Origin: JBAOHV01 sp037045265
Lineage (GTDB): Bacteria > Actinomycetota > Acidimicrobiia > Acidimicrobiales > Microtrichaceae
Length of the DNA: 64,000 bases
Direction of reading: 5' to 3'
Assembly (NCBI GenBank): GCA_037045265.1
Contig: JBAOHV010000024.1
Location: 1 to 64,000, forward strand
Part shown: piece by piece, positions 18,380-27,391 of the stretch
Numbering within the stretch: position 1 is the stretch's first letter
How the letters are laid out: every line of letters begins with the position of its first letter
Notes under the pieces: model-generated
What the model was told of the DNA's origin: nothing
What the model saw: only the letters and a program-made list of their open reading frames with translations
The model's database searches: none
Translations under genes and position numbers: made by a program

Positions 18380-19039
18380 CTACGACGCCTGGAAGTGCAT
18401 CACGGTGTTGCCGAAGCGGACCTCGTCGCCCTCTCGCAGCTGGTGCTCCCCCACCCGGGCATCGTTCACCTTGGTGCCGTTGGTCGAGCCCAGGTCCACT
18501 ACGACGAATCCGTCGCCCGACGGGCGGATCTCGGCGTGTCGGCGGCTCACGTTGGGGTCGGCCAGGACGATGGTGCAGTCGCTCGCACGCCCCACCGACA
18601 CGACGTACTCACCCAGCGGGACTCTGTCGCCCGTGGGCAGCAGCAGCGCTCCGGGTGGCATTCCTCCTTCGCCTTCGGCGAAGCGGGCGTCGAGTGCCAG
18701 CACCCCACCACGCAACGTCTCGTCGAGCACGACCTGCACATCGATCGGCCCTACGAACCCGTAGCGCTCGTCGCGGGCGTGCTCGCGGGCGGCATCGGCG
18801 AGCTCGCGCCGGAGCGTGCCCAACAGATCCGACAGCTGCTCGTCATCGGCGACGGAGATCCTGAACGTGAACGAGTTGGGCACCAACGTGCGTCCGTCGA
18901 CGCCGACTGTCCGGTTGGCGTCCATCTCACGCACGAGCTTGCGACCGAACTCGACCGGGCTGAGCCCACTGCGGAACAGACGAGAGAACGTGCCTTCGAC
19001 CGCCCTTTCGAGGCGACCCTCGAAGCCCTTGATGCCCAT
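18380..19039 (-). CDS. fhaA: FHA-domain protein FhaA (DUF3662 plus FHA)
   Basis: Cytoplasmic phosphothreonine reader that binds phosphorylated MviN in mycobacteria and restrains peptidoglycan synthesis. The N-terminal DUF3662 domain starts MGIKGFEGRLERAVEGTFSR and contains VEFGRKLVREMDANRTVG and VPNSFTFRIS. The C-terminal FHA domain has YVVSVGRASDCTIVL, NVSRRHAEIR and VVDLGSTNGTKVND. ATG at 19,039 was chosen over an upstream GTG because it starts the conserved domain. Length ~219 is shorter than mycobacterial FhaA, which has a long linker. The gene begins the leftward fhaA-fhaB-pstP-rodA operon. Confidence 0.9.
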   Translation of the reverse strand: MGIKGFEGRLERAVEGTFSRLFRSGLSPVEFGRKLVREMDANRTVGVDGRTLVPNSFTFRISVADDEQLSDLLGTLRRELADAAREHARDERYGFVGPIDVQVVLDETLRGGVLALDARFAEGEGGMPPGALLLPTGDRVPLGEYVVSVGRASDCTIVLADPNVSRRHAEIRPSGDGFVVVDLGSTNGTKVNDARVGEHQLREGDEVRFGNTVMHFQAS

Positions 19040-19126
19040 CGGCACCACAGTAGTGATCCCGGGTGTCGGTTCTGTGATCGCACTTGGGATCCGTCCGCCA
19101 ACGGCGCTACCATGCGCACTCCACTC

Positions 19127-19213
<87 letters not shown>

Positions 19214-19239
19214 TTTTGATGTCGCTGGACATCCCGGAC

Positions 19240-19262
19240 ACCCGGACCCTCACGGTCCGGGT
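19240..19262 (+). terminator. Rho-independent-type terminator after tRNA-Leu
   Basis: Stem ACCCGGACC pairs with GGTCCGGGT around a 5-base loop, followed by TTCTT. It ends 49 bases beyond the tRNA and so probably terminates its transcript. Confidence 0.7.
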
Positions 19263-19359
19263 TTCTTGGTTCCCGGAGCTCCATCGCCGAACCGTCGAGT
19301 TGCCCGCGGGTGCATCGACGCGCGCACGCGTCGCGACGAATCGGGTCCAGGCTGGTGGG

Positions 19360-19626
19360 GTGCAGTGGCTCTGGGTCTCGCTCATCGCCTCGGTGGTGCT
19401 GACCATCCTGTTGAACGTGGCGATCCGATTGTGGCCGGGCGGGACTGAGCGCAGCGCGCACGGCGTGTCGATTTACTGGGCCCGACGTCAGGTCTCTCCC
19501 CCGGCGAGCGGCACCACCGGTGCTGTCGACGAGCCCCGGGTGCAGGTGATCGCGCCGTGGAAGGCGATGCTCCTGGCCTCTGTCGTGGCGACGGTGCTGC
19601 TCAACGTGGTGCTGCGATTGGCGTGA
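19360..19626 (+). CDS. Small two-helix membrane protein, unknown function
   Basis: Not recognised. The reading frame has two strongly hydrophobic segments with similar sequence, WLWVSLIASVVLTILLNVAI near the N-terminus and AMLLASVVATVLLNVVLRLA at the C-terminus, separated by a soluble loop of ~45 residues. The duplicated (V/L)LLNV pattern suggests a small helical-pair protein. GTG at 19,360 was preferred. The longer frame from ATG 19,219 starts only 6 bases after the tRNA and runs through the terminator hairpin. Confidence 0.4.
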   Translation: MQWLWVSLIASVVLTILLNVAIRLWPGGTERSAHGVSIYWARRQVSPPASGTTGAVDEPRVQVIAPWKAMLLASVVATVLLNVVLRLA

Positions 19627-19713
19627 GTGGGCGGGCCACATCGCAGTTCGGCTGCTCAGCGAGCATGCGGTCGAGGTACGTGACCCTCACCCTCGACCGA
19701 GGTGGCGGCAAGT

Positions 19714-19896
19714 ATGGTAACCGAACGCCATGTCGCAGACGCGGCAGCCCAGCAGAAGGCCTTCGACTCCTACGTACGCCAGACCGCAGGTAGCGCCGAC
19801 GTCGCCACCCAGCTCGAGAAGCTCGCCGAGCCTAGCGACAAGGGCGTCATCTCCGCCCAGGAGTTCGACTCGCAGAAGTCCAAGCTGCTCGCCTGA
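19714..19896 (+). CDS. Small SHOCT-domain protein
   Basis: About 60 residues. The C-terminal half, LEKLAEPSDKGVISAQEFDS then QKSKLLA, is the short C-terminal (SHOCT) domain, which usually ends longer proteins and is thought to mediate oligomerisation. The N-terminal half (AAAQQKAFDSYVRQTAG) is helical. ATG at 19,714 follows a GAGGTGG ribosome site. The lipoprotein gene starts 12 bases after the stop, so they are likely cotranscribed. Confidence 0.6.
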   Translation: MVTERHVADAAAQQKAFDSYVRQTAGSADVATQLEKLAEPSDKGVISAQEFDSQKSKLLA

Positions 19897-19907
19897 ACCT
19901 CGCTCCG

Positions 19908-21008
19908 ATGACCCGCCGCCTCCTCACCACCCTAGGAACGTTCGCACTGTTGGGAGTGCTCGTGACCGCCTGCAGCGACGACGCCGACGTGCTCTCTGGG
20001 CCAGGGGGCGGTACCTCCACCGGTGGTGCCGCCTCCGCCGAGCTCGACGGCCGGACCTTCGTGTCCACCGACGTCACCGGCCGTGATCTGGTCGACGGCA
20101 CCCACATCACGTTGCGTTTCGAGGGCCCCACCTTCTCCCGCAACGCCGGCTGCAACACCTCGGGGTCCGGCTACACGGTGTCGGACGGTCGCCTGCGCGT
20201 GGTCGGCGAGGGGTTCAGCACGATGATGGCCTGCGAGCAGGCCCTCGAGGAACAGGACGGCTGGCTCCAGGAGTTCCTGGACGCCGGACCCGATTACACG
20301 TTGGACGGCAGCGAGCTCCAGCTCACCAGCGGCGACGTCACGATCGACCTGACCTCCGACGGTGCTGAGGACAGCCCCCTCGTCGGGACCCGCTGGACAC
20401 TCGAATCCGTCACAGACGGCGAAACCGTCTCCTCGGTGCCCGTCGGTGTGAATGCTCCGACGATCTTCATCGGCGAGGACGGAATGGCCGAGCTCACCAC
20501 CGGTTGCAACACCGGTGGAGCCGGAGTCGGCACGTCGATCTCCGCCGACGGTGACGACACCCTGCACTTCGGAGCGCTGCGCACCACGAAGATGGCCTGC
20601 GACGAAGCGGCAATGGAGCTCGAGACCACGGTGGTGTCGGTCCTCGACAGCGTTCCTGCCTTCGAGATCCAGGGTGATTCGCTCGAGTTGACCAGCGCGG
20701 ACGGCACCACCCTGACCTACCGCGGACTGATCCGGGTCCGATCCGGCGGGACCTGGTCAGGCTCCGGCGAGGAGTTCAGACCCCGGCGAGGAACTCGCGT
20801 AGCTCGTCCGCGTCGGCAGCTGCCTGGCGGCGGCCCATGGCGATCGCTTCGGGCACAGCGCTCGGATCCATCAGCCGGTCCGGGTCGACCGCCTCGGGAG
20901 TACGCACCATCAGCTCTGTGCCGGATCCACGCAACGCAGCGAACTCGGCCTCGATGTCTCCTGGCGAGACCGTCATCATTGGTTCGACCAGGTCGGAGCC
21001 GTCGGTGA
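19908..21008 (+). CDS. Lipoprotein with two META (HslJ-like) domains
   Basis: Secreted lipoprotein. The signal peptide MTRRLLTTLGTFALLGVLVT ends in a lipobox LVTAC (acyl Cys at residue 22). Two META domains follow: residues ~45-145 (LDGRTFVSTDVTGRDL, then FSRNAGCNTSGSGYTV and FSTMMACEQA) and ~155-270 (LVGTRWTLESVTDGE, MAELTTGCNTGGAGVG, RTTKMACDEA). META domains are linked to heat-shock protein HslJ and to stress and envelope phenotypes. Recognisable sequence stops near 20,740; the last ~90 residues are arginine-rich and antisense to the next gene, so a lost base near 20,725 has probably removed the true stop. Confidence 0.72.
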   Translation: MTRRLLTTLGTFALLGVLVTACSDDADVLSGPGGGTSTGGAASAELDGRTFVSTDVTGRDLVDGTHITLRFEGPTFSRNAGCNTSGSGYTVSDGRLRVVGEGFSTMMACEQALEEQDGWLQEFLDAGPDYTLDGSELQLTSGDVTIDLTSDGAEDSPLVGTRWTLESVTDGETVSSVPVGVNAPTIFIGEDGMAELTTGCNTGGAGVGTSISADGDDTLHFGALRTTKMACDEAAMELETTVVSVLDSVPAFEIQGDSLELTSADGTTLTYRGLIRVRSGGTWSGSGEEFRPRRGTRVARPRRQLPGGGPWRSLRAQRSDPSAGPGRPPREYAPSALCRIHATQRTRPRCLLARPSSLVRPGRSRR

Positions 21009-21723
21009 GGCTGACCACCAGGGCTCGGCGGGCCCCGGCGAGCAGGTCCAGATGCGTCCCCGAGCCACTGACCCCGCCGTCCATGCAGCGCCTGTCGGCC
21101 ATGGGCTGGGGGGCGAACAATCCCGGCACAGCGCTGCTTGCCGCGACCGCCCTGGGCAACGGAACCCGGGATCGGCTGGTCACCACGCAGCGCTCGCCGG
21201 TGAACGCGTCCACACAGGTGATGTGCAGCGCCGGCGACGGCCACGAACGTGAGCCCAGGATCAGCCCGACGTTCCGTGACATGGTCGCGGCCGACGGAGT
21301 CGACGCGGCAAGCGCCGCATGGCCGATGTTGCGGATCCGCTCGGGGTCGGCGTCACCCGCGGAGCCGAACAGATCGTGTGCGGTCTCCTGGCTGGTCGAC
21401 AGCTTCGACGCCGGGGCCAGCACGCCGATCAGCTTGGGCAGCTTCGCGAGAACCTTGAGCTCGGTGTGCAGGCGCGAGAGGTTGCCCGCCTCCAACACCG
21501 ACGACACGACGGAACCGGCCGAGGTGCCCACCACCCGGTCGGCACCGGTGACATCGATCCCTGCCGACGCCAGCTCGAACAGGTACGCAACCTGCCATGA
21601 GATGAACCAGATCCCACCGCCACCGAGCGACAGTCCCCAGCCCAGGCCCTCGCCGTAACGAGCGTCGAAGTCGATCGGGCGGGCGATGTCGGACGCAGTG
21701 TCGGACGCAGAGTCGATGGCCAT
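20776..21723 (-). CDS. Patatin-like phospholipase
   Basis: Predicted cytoplasmic acyl hydrolase, 315 residues. It has the glycine-rich oxyanion motif GWGLSLGGGGIWFISW, the nucleophile elbow VVGTSAGSVVSSVLEAGN (GxSxG) and the second catalytic motif MDGGVSGSG (DGG). All three are canonical, unlike the patatin at 9010-10140. ATG at 21,723 starts just before the conserved core. It is convergent with the META lipoprotein, and the two overlap by 233 bases as drawn, most likely because of a frameshift in the lipoprotein. Confidence 0.85.
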   Translation of the reverse strand: MAIDSASDTASDIARPIDFDARYGEGLGWGLSLGGGGIWFISWQVAYLFELASAGIDVTGADRVVGTSAGSVVSSVLEAGNLSRLHTELKVLAKLPKLIGVLAPASKLSTSQETAHDLFGSAGDADPERIRNIGHAALAASTPSAATMSRNVGLILGSRSWPSPALHITCVDAFTGERCVVTSRSRVPLPRAVAASSAVPGLFAPQPMADRRCMDGGVSGSGTHLDLLAGARRALVVSLTDGSDLVEPMMTVSPGDIEAEFAALRGSGTELMVRTPEAVDPDRLMDPSAVPEAIAMGRRQAAADADELREFLAGV

Positions 21724-21770
21724 GGCCGAACCCTACCCAGCGCCGGCTGCGATCAGCCCCGTCGACCGGG

Positions 21771-22196
21771 TCAGCCCGGCTGGGTTATCCGACGCCCTGA
21801 GAGCTCCTCGATCATGATCCTGACCCAGTGGTCGCGGAGGTCAGGGCGGGACCACGGTTGAACCGGGAGCCGACGCAAGGTGGCGATCTCGTCCTCGTCG
21901 AGCACCTCGTCTGCCACACCCTTGGCCAGGACGCTCCATCCGGTGTGGGTCATGGTGTTCCAGTCGTCGATCTCGAAGCAGACCGGTCTCTGCATCAGCG
22001 CCATGGACAGCTTCGATCCCCCGCCGGTCCGGAACACCACCGCGTGGCCGTCCACGGTGTAGTTCACCGGCAGGATCACGGGACTCCCCGCCTCGACGAA
22101 GCCGACCCTCCCCACCCCCACCGAGGCGAGCAACGTGCGGCAAGCATCGGTGCCCAGGATCTCGAGGCCCGACCAGTCCAGATCGATCTCATCCAT
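21771..22196 (-). CDS. PPOX-family (pyridoxamine oxidase-like) flavin-binding protein
   Basis: 141 residues with the split-barrel fold of the pyridoxamine 5'-phosphate oxidase-related family: CRTLLASVGVGRVGFVEAGS, PVILPVNYTVDGHAVVFRTG and VCFEIDDWNTMTHTGWSVLA. Members bind FMN or F420 and may reduce small substrates, but the exact reaction cannot be read from sequence. A paralogue lies at 22,998-23,448 with a NarL-type response regulator between them. This resembles dormancy-type regulons in other Actinobacteria (inference). Confidence 0.8.
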   Translation of the reverse strand: MDEIDLDWSGLEILGTDACRTLLASVGVGRVGFVEAGSPVILPVNYTVDGHAVVFRTGGGSKLSMALMQRPVCFEIDDWNTMTHTGWSVLAKGVADEVLDEDEIATLRRLPVQPWSRPDLRDHWVRIMIEELSGRRITQPG

Positions 22197-22247
22197 GCAG
22201 CGATCGTGGCACCCCGTGCCGGCCTGCGACAGAGCCGTTGGTCACCC

Positions 22248-22917
22248 TCAGTGCTCGTGGCGGGACCGCTCCAGCGAGGCGAGCCGCGTAGACCGCCGCC
22301 TCGGTGCGGCGACTCATGCCCATCTTGGCCAACAGGTTTGAGACGTAGTTCTTGACCGTCTTCTCGGCCAGGAACATCTCGTCGGCGATCTGGCGGTTGG
22401 TGCAGCCCCTCGGACAGGAGGGCGAGGATCCGGCGCTCCTGGGGGGTGAGGCCAGCGGAGACGCTCGTCTTGCTTCGGCACCGCTGACGGAGCCGCTCAC
22501 GGGCACCGGACCGCCAGCGACTCGGGTCGAGCAGGCGACTCGCCCGCGGCCACCATCCGGACCGACGACGACGAGGTCGGCGCCCTCGCATCGTCCTTGA
22601 GGACGTAGCCCGACGTGCTCCGGCAACGACCGCGTCGAGCAGGGCCTCGTCGTCGGTGAACGACGTGAGCATCAGGCACCCCAGGTCGGGATTCGCCGAG
22701 GTCGGACGTCGCGGCACACCTCGACGCCGCGACCCGTCGGGCAGCAACACGTCGAGCACGGCGACATCAGGTGCAGCTCAGCGGGACCCTCTCCAGCGCC
22801 TGCGCCGGCTGTTCCAGCCTCGCCGACCACCTCGATGTCGCCTGCGGCCTCGAGCAGCTCACGCACACCGCGGCGCACGATCTCATGGTCGTCGAGGAGG
22901 AACACCCGGATCGTCAT
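22248..22917 (-). pseudogene. NarL/DevR-type response regulator, broken by several frameshifts
   Basis: Two-component transcription regulator. The receiver domain starts MTIRVFLLDDHEIVRRGVRE with LLEAAGDIEVVGEAGTA. The C-terminal LuxR-type helix-turn-helix is RQIADEMFLAEKTVKNYVSN with LLAKMGMSRRTEAAVYAARL. Between them the frame changes at least three times (near 22,780, 22,650 and 22,420). The phosphoacceptor region is recoverable only as LDVLLPDG. A last shift would give the ending SLERSRHEH and a stop at 22,248. No histidine kinase is adjacent. The density of breaks matches the neighbouring PPOX gene and suggests a local patch of poor sequence. Confidence 0.75.
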
Positions 22918-22948
22918 GATCGACAGTCTCGCCGATCCGCCCGGCCCC

Positions 22949-22984
22949 GCCGGTCGTCACGGTCGCGCCGGTCGTCACGGTCGC
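22949..22984. repeat. Two tandem copies of an 18-base unit
   Basis: GCCGGTCGTCACGGTCGC is repeated exactly twice in a row between the response regulator and the second PPOX gene. It may be a local slippage product; the inner GGTCGTCACGG also could be a binding site upstream of the leftward regulator. Confidence 0.6.
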
Positions 22985-22997
22985 GCTGAACCACAAC

Positions 22998-23448
22998 TCA
23001 ACCCGTGGCGGCCATCTCGGCGACCGAAGGGAACCGCTGTCCTGCCACGACCTCCAGGTCGATCGCGAACGCCCGCGCCGGGCACCGACCCGAGCCAGCT
23101 GGTCAGTACCAGGTCTGCGTCGGCAGGCAGCGTGCCGTCCGGCGCGGGTCGGGCGAGACCCTGGGCAGTCACGGTCCAACCGCTCGAGTTCATCGGATCG
23201 AACTCGTCGACCTCGAACGCCACCACAGCACCCGACGTCGCTGCTTCCATGCGAGTCCCGCGTCCTGTCCGCAGGAAGATCCGCTCGTCGGCGATGACGT
23301 ACCGCACCGGCACCACGTAGGGAAGCGACCCTGCCGTCAGCCCCAGCCGACCCAAGGACTTGCTGGCGAGGAGCGCCACGCATTCCTCGTGGGTCAGCGG
23401 TTCCTGGCCCTGGTGATCGGCGTACACCGGACCATAGTCAGCGCTCAC
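22998..23448 (-). pseudogene. Second PPOX-family flavin-binding protein, one frameshift
   Basis: Same family as 21,771-22,196: EPLTHEECVALLASKSLGRL, GLTAGSLPYVVPVRYVIADE, RIFLRTGRGTRMEAA and FEVDEFDPMNSSGWTVTAQG. After LTSWLGSVPG one base shifts the frame near 23,095; the other frame gives AFAIDLEVVAGQRFPSVAEM then AATG and a stop at 22,998, a natural family ending. Corrected length ~150. It is divergent from the GGDEF-EAL gene, with ~170 bases between their starts. Confidence 0.72.
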
Positions 23449-23614
23449 CCACCGGCGGGGGCAGGGTCCAAGGTCACCTACCTGCCCCGGCAGGTCCGGC
23501 CGACCGATCGACGACCACCATCCGAAGTGGATTCTCAGGTTGGTTGCGGATCATGCCGATCCCGATGTCGCTGTCGCACGACGAGATGTACCTGTCGCAC
23601 GGAAAGGAGGTTGG

Positions 23615-26446
23615 GTGACCGACCGGGGGCTGACAACACGCGCGTTCGCTGTTCCTCCGAGCTCCACGGCCGGGCTCGACGTCGTGGTCCTCGCGCCCCA
23701 CCGCCCCGACCACCTCCTCGTGGTCAGGGCGCTCGACCGGCTCGATCGCGGCCACCGGGCCGTCGAGGACCCGCGCGAAGCGGCCTCTCTCGTGGCTGGG
23801 GCACCCGAGACGATCGTGGTCGTCCGGGGTCCGGCCGACCTGCTGGTCGGCCTTCGACGTCTCGCCCCTGCCGCGGCCGTCGTCGCGGTAGCGGAGAACC
23901 AGGCGCATGAGCTCGAGCTCCGCTCCGCAGGCGCCCACGAAGTCCTGGCCGCGACCGCACTGGGGCCTCTGGGACTGGAATCGGCCCTGGGCCGAGCGAC
24001 CGCACACCGAAGCGGGGACGCAGACGGGGAGCTCTCCGCTACCGTCCCGGGCGACGACGTCCTGCTCGCATTGTTCGCCGAGAACGGTACCGAGGTCGCC
24101 ATGGCCGTCGACGGCGCCGACCTGATCTGCTGGGTGAGTCCGAACAGCGCGCGGCTGCTCGGTGTCGGTCCGGAGGAGCTGGTTGGTCGACCTGCTCTCG
24201 ACCTCGTCCACCCCGACGATCTGGATTCGCTGGTGTCGGGCCTCCTCGACCTGGTCGACGTCGGCGACTCGATGGACATAGAGCTGCGTGCGATCGGACC
24301 GGACGGCGCCGAGCACTGGATCGAAGGCACGGTGCGACGCCTCAGCGGCGAACCTCCGGCCGGGTCGGTGTTCGTCACCATGCGCGACATCACCGAGCGC
24401 CGAGCCTCGAGGCAGTCACTCGAGTTCCAGGCGAGCCTTCTCGCAGCCGTCGGTCAGGCCGTGGTGGCGATGGACCCCGATGGGCGGGTCACCTACCTGA
24501 ACCCGGCTGCGGAGCGGCTGAGTGGCTGGGCCTGCGACGAGATCGTCGGCCTGAACGGCGGTTCGCTCGTGATAGCTCCGCGCTCCGGTGACGGCGAGGG
24601 CCTCGTGAAGGCCCAGATCGGCAGCGGCCGTCCCTGGAGCGGGGAGCTGTGGATGACTCGGCGGGACGGGAGCGAGTTCCTGGCACGCGTCGACAACACA
24701 CCGCTGCTCTCCGACGAAGGGGACATCCTCGGCCTGATCACCGTGGCGACCGACATGACCGACCACCTCGAACTGGTGGCCGCCGCCCAGGACGAACGCG
24801 ACCGCCTCGCGGCCGCGCAGCGCGGCGCGGGTCTCGGCAGCTTCGAGTTGGACATGACGACGAACCGGATCGTCTACTCGGACGAGCTCTACAAGATCCT
24901 CGGGTTGCCGGTCGGATCGGCAGTGGACGTGGGTACCTACGCCACCCGTGTCCACCCGGACGACCTACCCTCCCTCGAGGCGTCGGCCAACAGGGCCGCG
25001 GCCGGCGACCGCCAGACCCGGCACGTGCACCGCATCCTCAGGCCTGACGGCGAGCTCCGCTGGGTGGAGGTGCGCAACTCGACACCGGAGAACTCCTCCA
25101 ACCGGCTGTGCGGGACGGTGCTCGACATCACCGAGCGCCAGCGCGTCGCACATCAGATGGACCACGACATGCGCCACGACGCTCTCACCGGTCTGCCGAA
25201 CAGGGTCGAGGTAACCCGCCGGCTGGGCGAGATGATCGCGGCACAGGCTCACGGTGGTTCCCCCGCAGCAGTCGCCTTCGTCGACCTGGATCGCTTCAAG
25301 GTGATCAACGACGGACTCGGTCACGGCGTCGGCGATCAGGTACTCGTCGAGGTCGCCACCCGGCTCCGGGAAGCGTCCTCGCAGACCAGCGTCGTCGCAC
25401 GGTTCGGGGGCGACGAGTTCGTCGTGATCGAGCGGGCCCCCGGCTCGCACCTGGAGGCGCTCGACATGGTCCGCTCGATCGTCGCCTCGCTGGAGACGCC
25501 GATCCAGGTCGGACCGAGGGAGTTCGTCCTCACCGCGAGTGTCGGCGTGGCGATCAGCTCACCCAGTGACAGCCCGAGTGATCTGCTGCAGGCCGCCGAC
25601 ATGGCCATGCACGCCGCCAAGGAGCTCCCCGGCACCCAGGTCGTGCACTTCGACGACGGCCTCCAGGCCCGTTCCGAACGGGAGCTGCGGATCGAGACCG
25701 ACCTCCGCCGGGCACTCGAACGGCGCCAGCTCGAGGTGTACTACCAGCCGATCGTCGCTGTCCCCGAGGGCCGATGGGTCGGGTTCGAGAGCCTGCTCAG
25801 GTGGCACCACCCCGAGCTCGGGCCGATCAGCCCCGAAGAGTTCATCCCTATCGCCGAGGCAACCGGCGTGATCGTTCCGATCGGACGATGGGTGCTCGAC
25901 CAGGCTCTCGCACAGCTCGAGCAGTGGCACTCGATCCCGGGTCAGGAACACCTCTGGACGGCGGTCAACCTGTCCGGTACCCAGCTGGCCAGCGAGAACA
26001 TCGCCCGTACTGTGGCCGACGCGCTCGCCAGGTCAGGGGTGCAGTCGTCGTATCTCCATCTCGAGATCACCGAGAGCGTGCTCATGGAACGCATCGACGG
26101 TTCCTTGGAGACCCTGCACGAGCTGCGCCGCATCGGGGTGCACCTGAGCGTCGACGACTTCGGAACGGGCTACTCGTCGCTGTCGTACCTCAAACGCCTG
26201 CCGGTCCAGATCCTGAAGGTCGACCGCACGTTCACCAGCGGACTCGGCACCGACCTGCACGACACCTCGATCGTGAGGGCGATCTCGCGGCTCGCCGAGG
26301 AGCTCGGACTGAGCCTGCTCGCCGAGGGCGTCGAGACCGAGGAGCAGCTCCGCGCGCTCGACGAGCTCGGCTGCGATCTGGCGCAGGGCTACCTGTGGTC
26401 CGCCCCGGTGACCGCCGAGGCGATCACCCGCGAGCTCACCGGGTAG
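23615..26446 (+). CDS. Multi-PAS GGDEF-EAL cyclic-di-GMP signalling protein
   Basis: 943 residues, no membrane segment. Order: degenerate receiver-like N-terminus (~1-130), three PAS domains (~150-260, 270-390, 400-500), GGDEF (~510-670), EAL (~690-935). The diguanylate cyclase site GGDEF is intact (VVARFGGDEFVVIE). The I-site RxxD is absent (SQTS instead). The phosphodiesterase domain reads ESL for EAL (GFESLLRWHHP) but keeps VNLSG, LEITES, VDDFGTGYSS, LKVDR and AEGVETEEQ. Start GTG 23,615 lies 4 bases after an excellent ribosome site (GGAAAGGAGG). The enzyme may both make and degrade c-di-GMP in response to a PAS-sensed signal. Confidence 0.92.
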   Translation: MTDRGLTTRAFAVPPSSTAGLDVVVLAPHRPDHLLVVRALDRLDRGHRAVEDPREAASLVAGAPETIVVVRGPADLLVGLRRLAPAAAVVAVAENQAHELELRSAGAHEVLAATALGPLGLESALGRATAHRSGDADGELSATVPGDDVLLALFAENGTEVAMAVDGADLICWVSPNSARLLGVGPEELVGRPALDLVHPDDLDSLVSGLLDLVDVGDSMDIELRAIGPDGAEHWIEGTVRRLSGEPPAGSVFVTMRDITERRASRQSLEFQASLLAAVGQAVVAMDPDGRVTYLNPAAERLSGWACDEIVGLNGGSLVIAPRSGDGEGLVKAQIGSGRPWSGELWMTRRDGSEFLARVDNTPLLSDEGDILGLITVATDMTDHLELVAAAQDERDRLAAAQRGAGLGSFELDMTTNRIVYSDELYKILGLPVGSAVDVGTYATRVHPDDLPSLEASANRAAAGDRQTRHVHRILRPDGELRWVEVRNSTPENSSNRLCGTVLDITERQRVAHQMDHDMRHDALTGLPNRVEVTRRLGEMIAAQAHGGSPAAVAFVDLDRFKVINDGLGHGVGDQVLVEVATRLREASSQTSVVARFGGDEFVVIERAPGSHLEALDMVRSIVASLETPIQVGPREFVLTASVGVAISSPSDSPSDLLQAADMAMHAAKELPGTQVVHFDDGLQARSERELRIETDLRRALERRQLEVYYQPIVAVPEGRWVGFESLLRWHHPELGPISPEEFIPIAEATGVIVPIGRWVLDQALAQLEQWHSIPGQEHLWTAVNLSGTQLASENIARTVADALARSGVQSSYLHLEITESVLMERIDGSLETLHELRRIGVHLSVDDFGTGYSSLSYLKRLPVQILKVDRTFTSGLGTDLHDTSIVRAISRLAEELGLSLLAEGVETEEQLRALDELGCDLAQGYLWSAPVTAEAITRELTG

Positions 26447-26485
26447 CGGCGAGCCGAACGACCGACCGCTGACGCTCAGATGCGC

Positions 26486-27391
26486 TCAGCGGACGTGGGG
26501 GTCGGAGTGGTCCCAGTCCGCGAGCAGCGCCCGGATAGCGGTGAGAAGAATCAGCGGCTGGTCGAGCATCGGGTGGTGACCCGCTTCGGGGAGCTCGAAC
26601 ACAGGGGTCACCCGACCGAGACGCTCGAACATCGCGTCGCCGATGTCGCGCGTGACAAGTCCGTGCTCGGAGCGCAGCAGCGCCAGGCGGCAGCGCACGT
26701 CGGATAGGTACGGCAACGCGATCGAACGGACACCTCCGGCGAACTGGGCGAAGACACCTCGGTCGAACTTCCAGCGATAGCCATCGGCGTCGTGGCGCAG
26801 CGACCGGCGCCCGACGTGGTCCATCACGAAGTCCAGGTAGTTCTCCTGGGCGGGCACGGTGCGGAACCGCGCCAGCCCTTCGGCTTCGGTCGCGTAGATC
26901 CTCTCCCGTCCGAAGGCATCGCGGACGTGGAAGGCGCCGACCTCCGGGTCGGGTTCGGTCACGGGCGAGTCGCAGACGATCACCCCGGCCAGGGACTCGG
27001 GGTGCAGCGCGGCGGTCGCGATCGTGACGAACCCGCCCATGCTGTGACCGACGAGCACCGGACGACCGACGATCCCCCCGGCGGCGGCCACCGCGAGCAC
27101 CTCGTGGGTCCACTGCTCGAGTGAGTAGTCGTCGCGGTGATCGCTGTCACCGTGCCCGGACAGGTCGATCGCCAGCACGCGGACCTCGTCGGCGAAACGC
27201 GCCGCGACGTGGCTCCACCAGTGGGCGTTCGCGCCGCCGCCGTGGACGAACACCAGACCTCGGCGGCCGGTCTCACCCCAGGCCAGGTAGTGGATCCGTC
27301 GGCCATCGACTTCGACGAACTCGTCGGAGAAGGGAACCGCCAGAGCGTCGACGAACCAGGAGGGCGATCCGTCCATCGGCTTGATCGTCAT
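26486..27391 (-). CDS. Alpha/beta hydrolase
   Basis: 301 residues. The HGGG oxyanion motif (VFVHGGGANAHWW), the strand VRVLAIDLSGHGDSD and the nucleophile elbow LVGHSMGGFV with catalytic Ser are clear. The acid is probably in LLRSEHGLVTRDIGD and the catalytic His in ELPEAGHHPML. Substrate unknown; relatives include esterases, lactonases and epoxide hydrolases. It converges with the GGDEF-EAL gene and is divergent from the AAA ATPase gene. Confidence 0.85.
   Translation of the reverse strand: MTIKPMDGSPSWFVDALAVPFSDEFVEVDGRRIHYLAWGETGRRGLVFVHGGGANAHWWSHVAARFADEVRVLAIDLSGHGDSDHRDDYSLEQWTHEVLAVAAAGGIVGRPVLVGHSMGGFVTIATAALHPESLAGVIVCDSPVTEPDPEVGAFHVRDAFGRERIYATEAEGLARFRTVPAQENYLDFVMDHVGRRSLRHDADGYRWKFDRGVFAQFAGGVRSIALPYLSDVRCRLALLRSEHGLVTRDIGDAMFERLGRVTPVFELPEAGHHPMLDQPLILLTAIRALLADWDHSDPHVR

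Noticed and set aside
22200..23100. Programmed frameshifting in the response regulator
   Set aside because: At least three shifts in different directions, plus one in the adjacent gene, without slippery heptamers; sequence error or decay is simpler.
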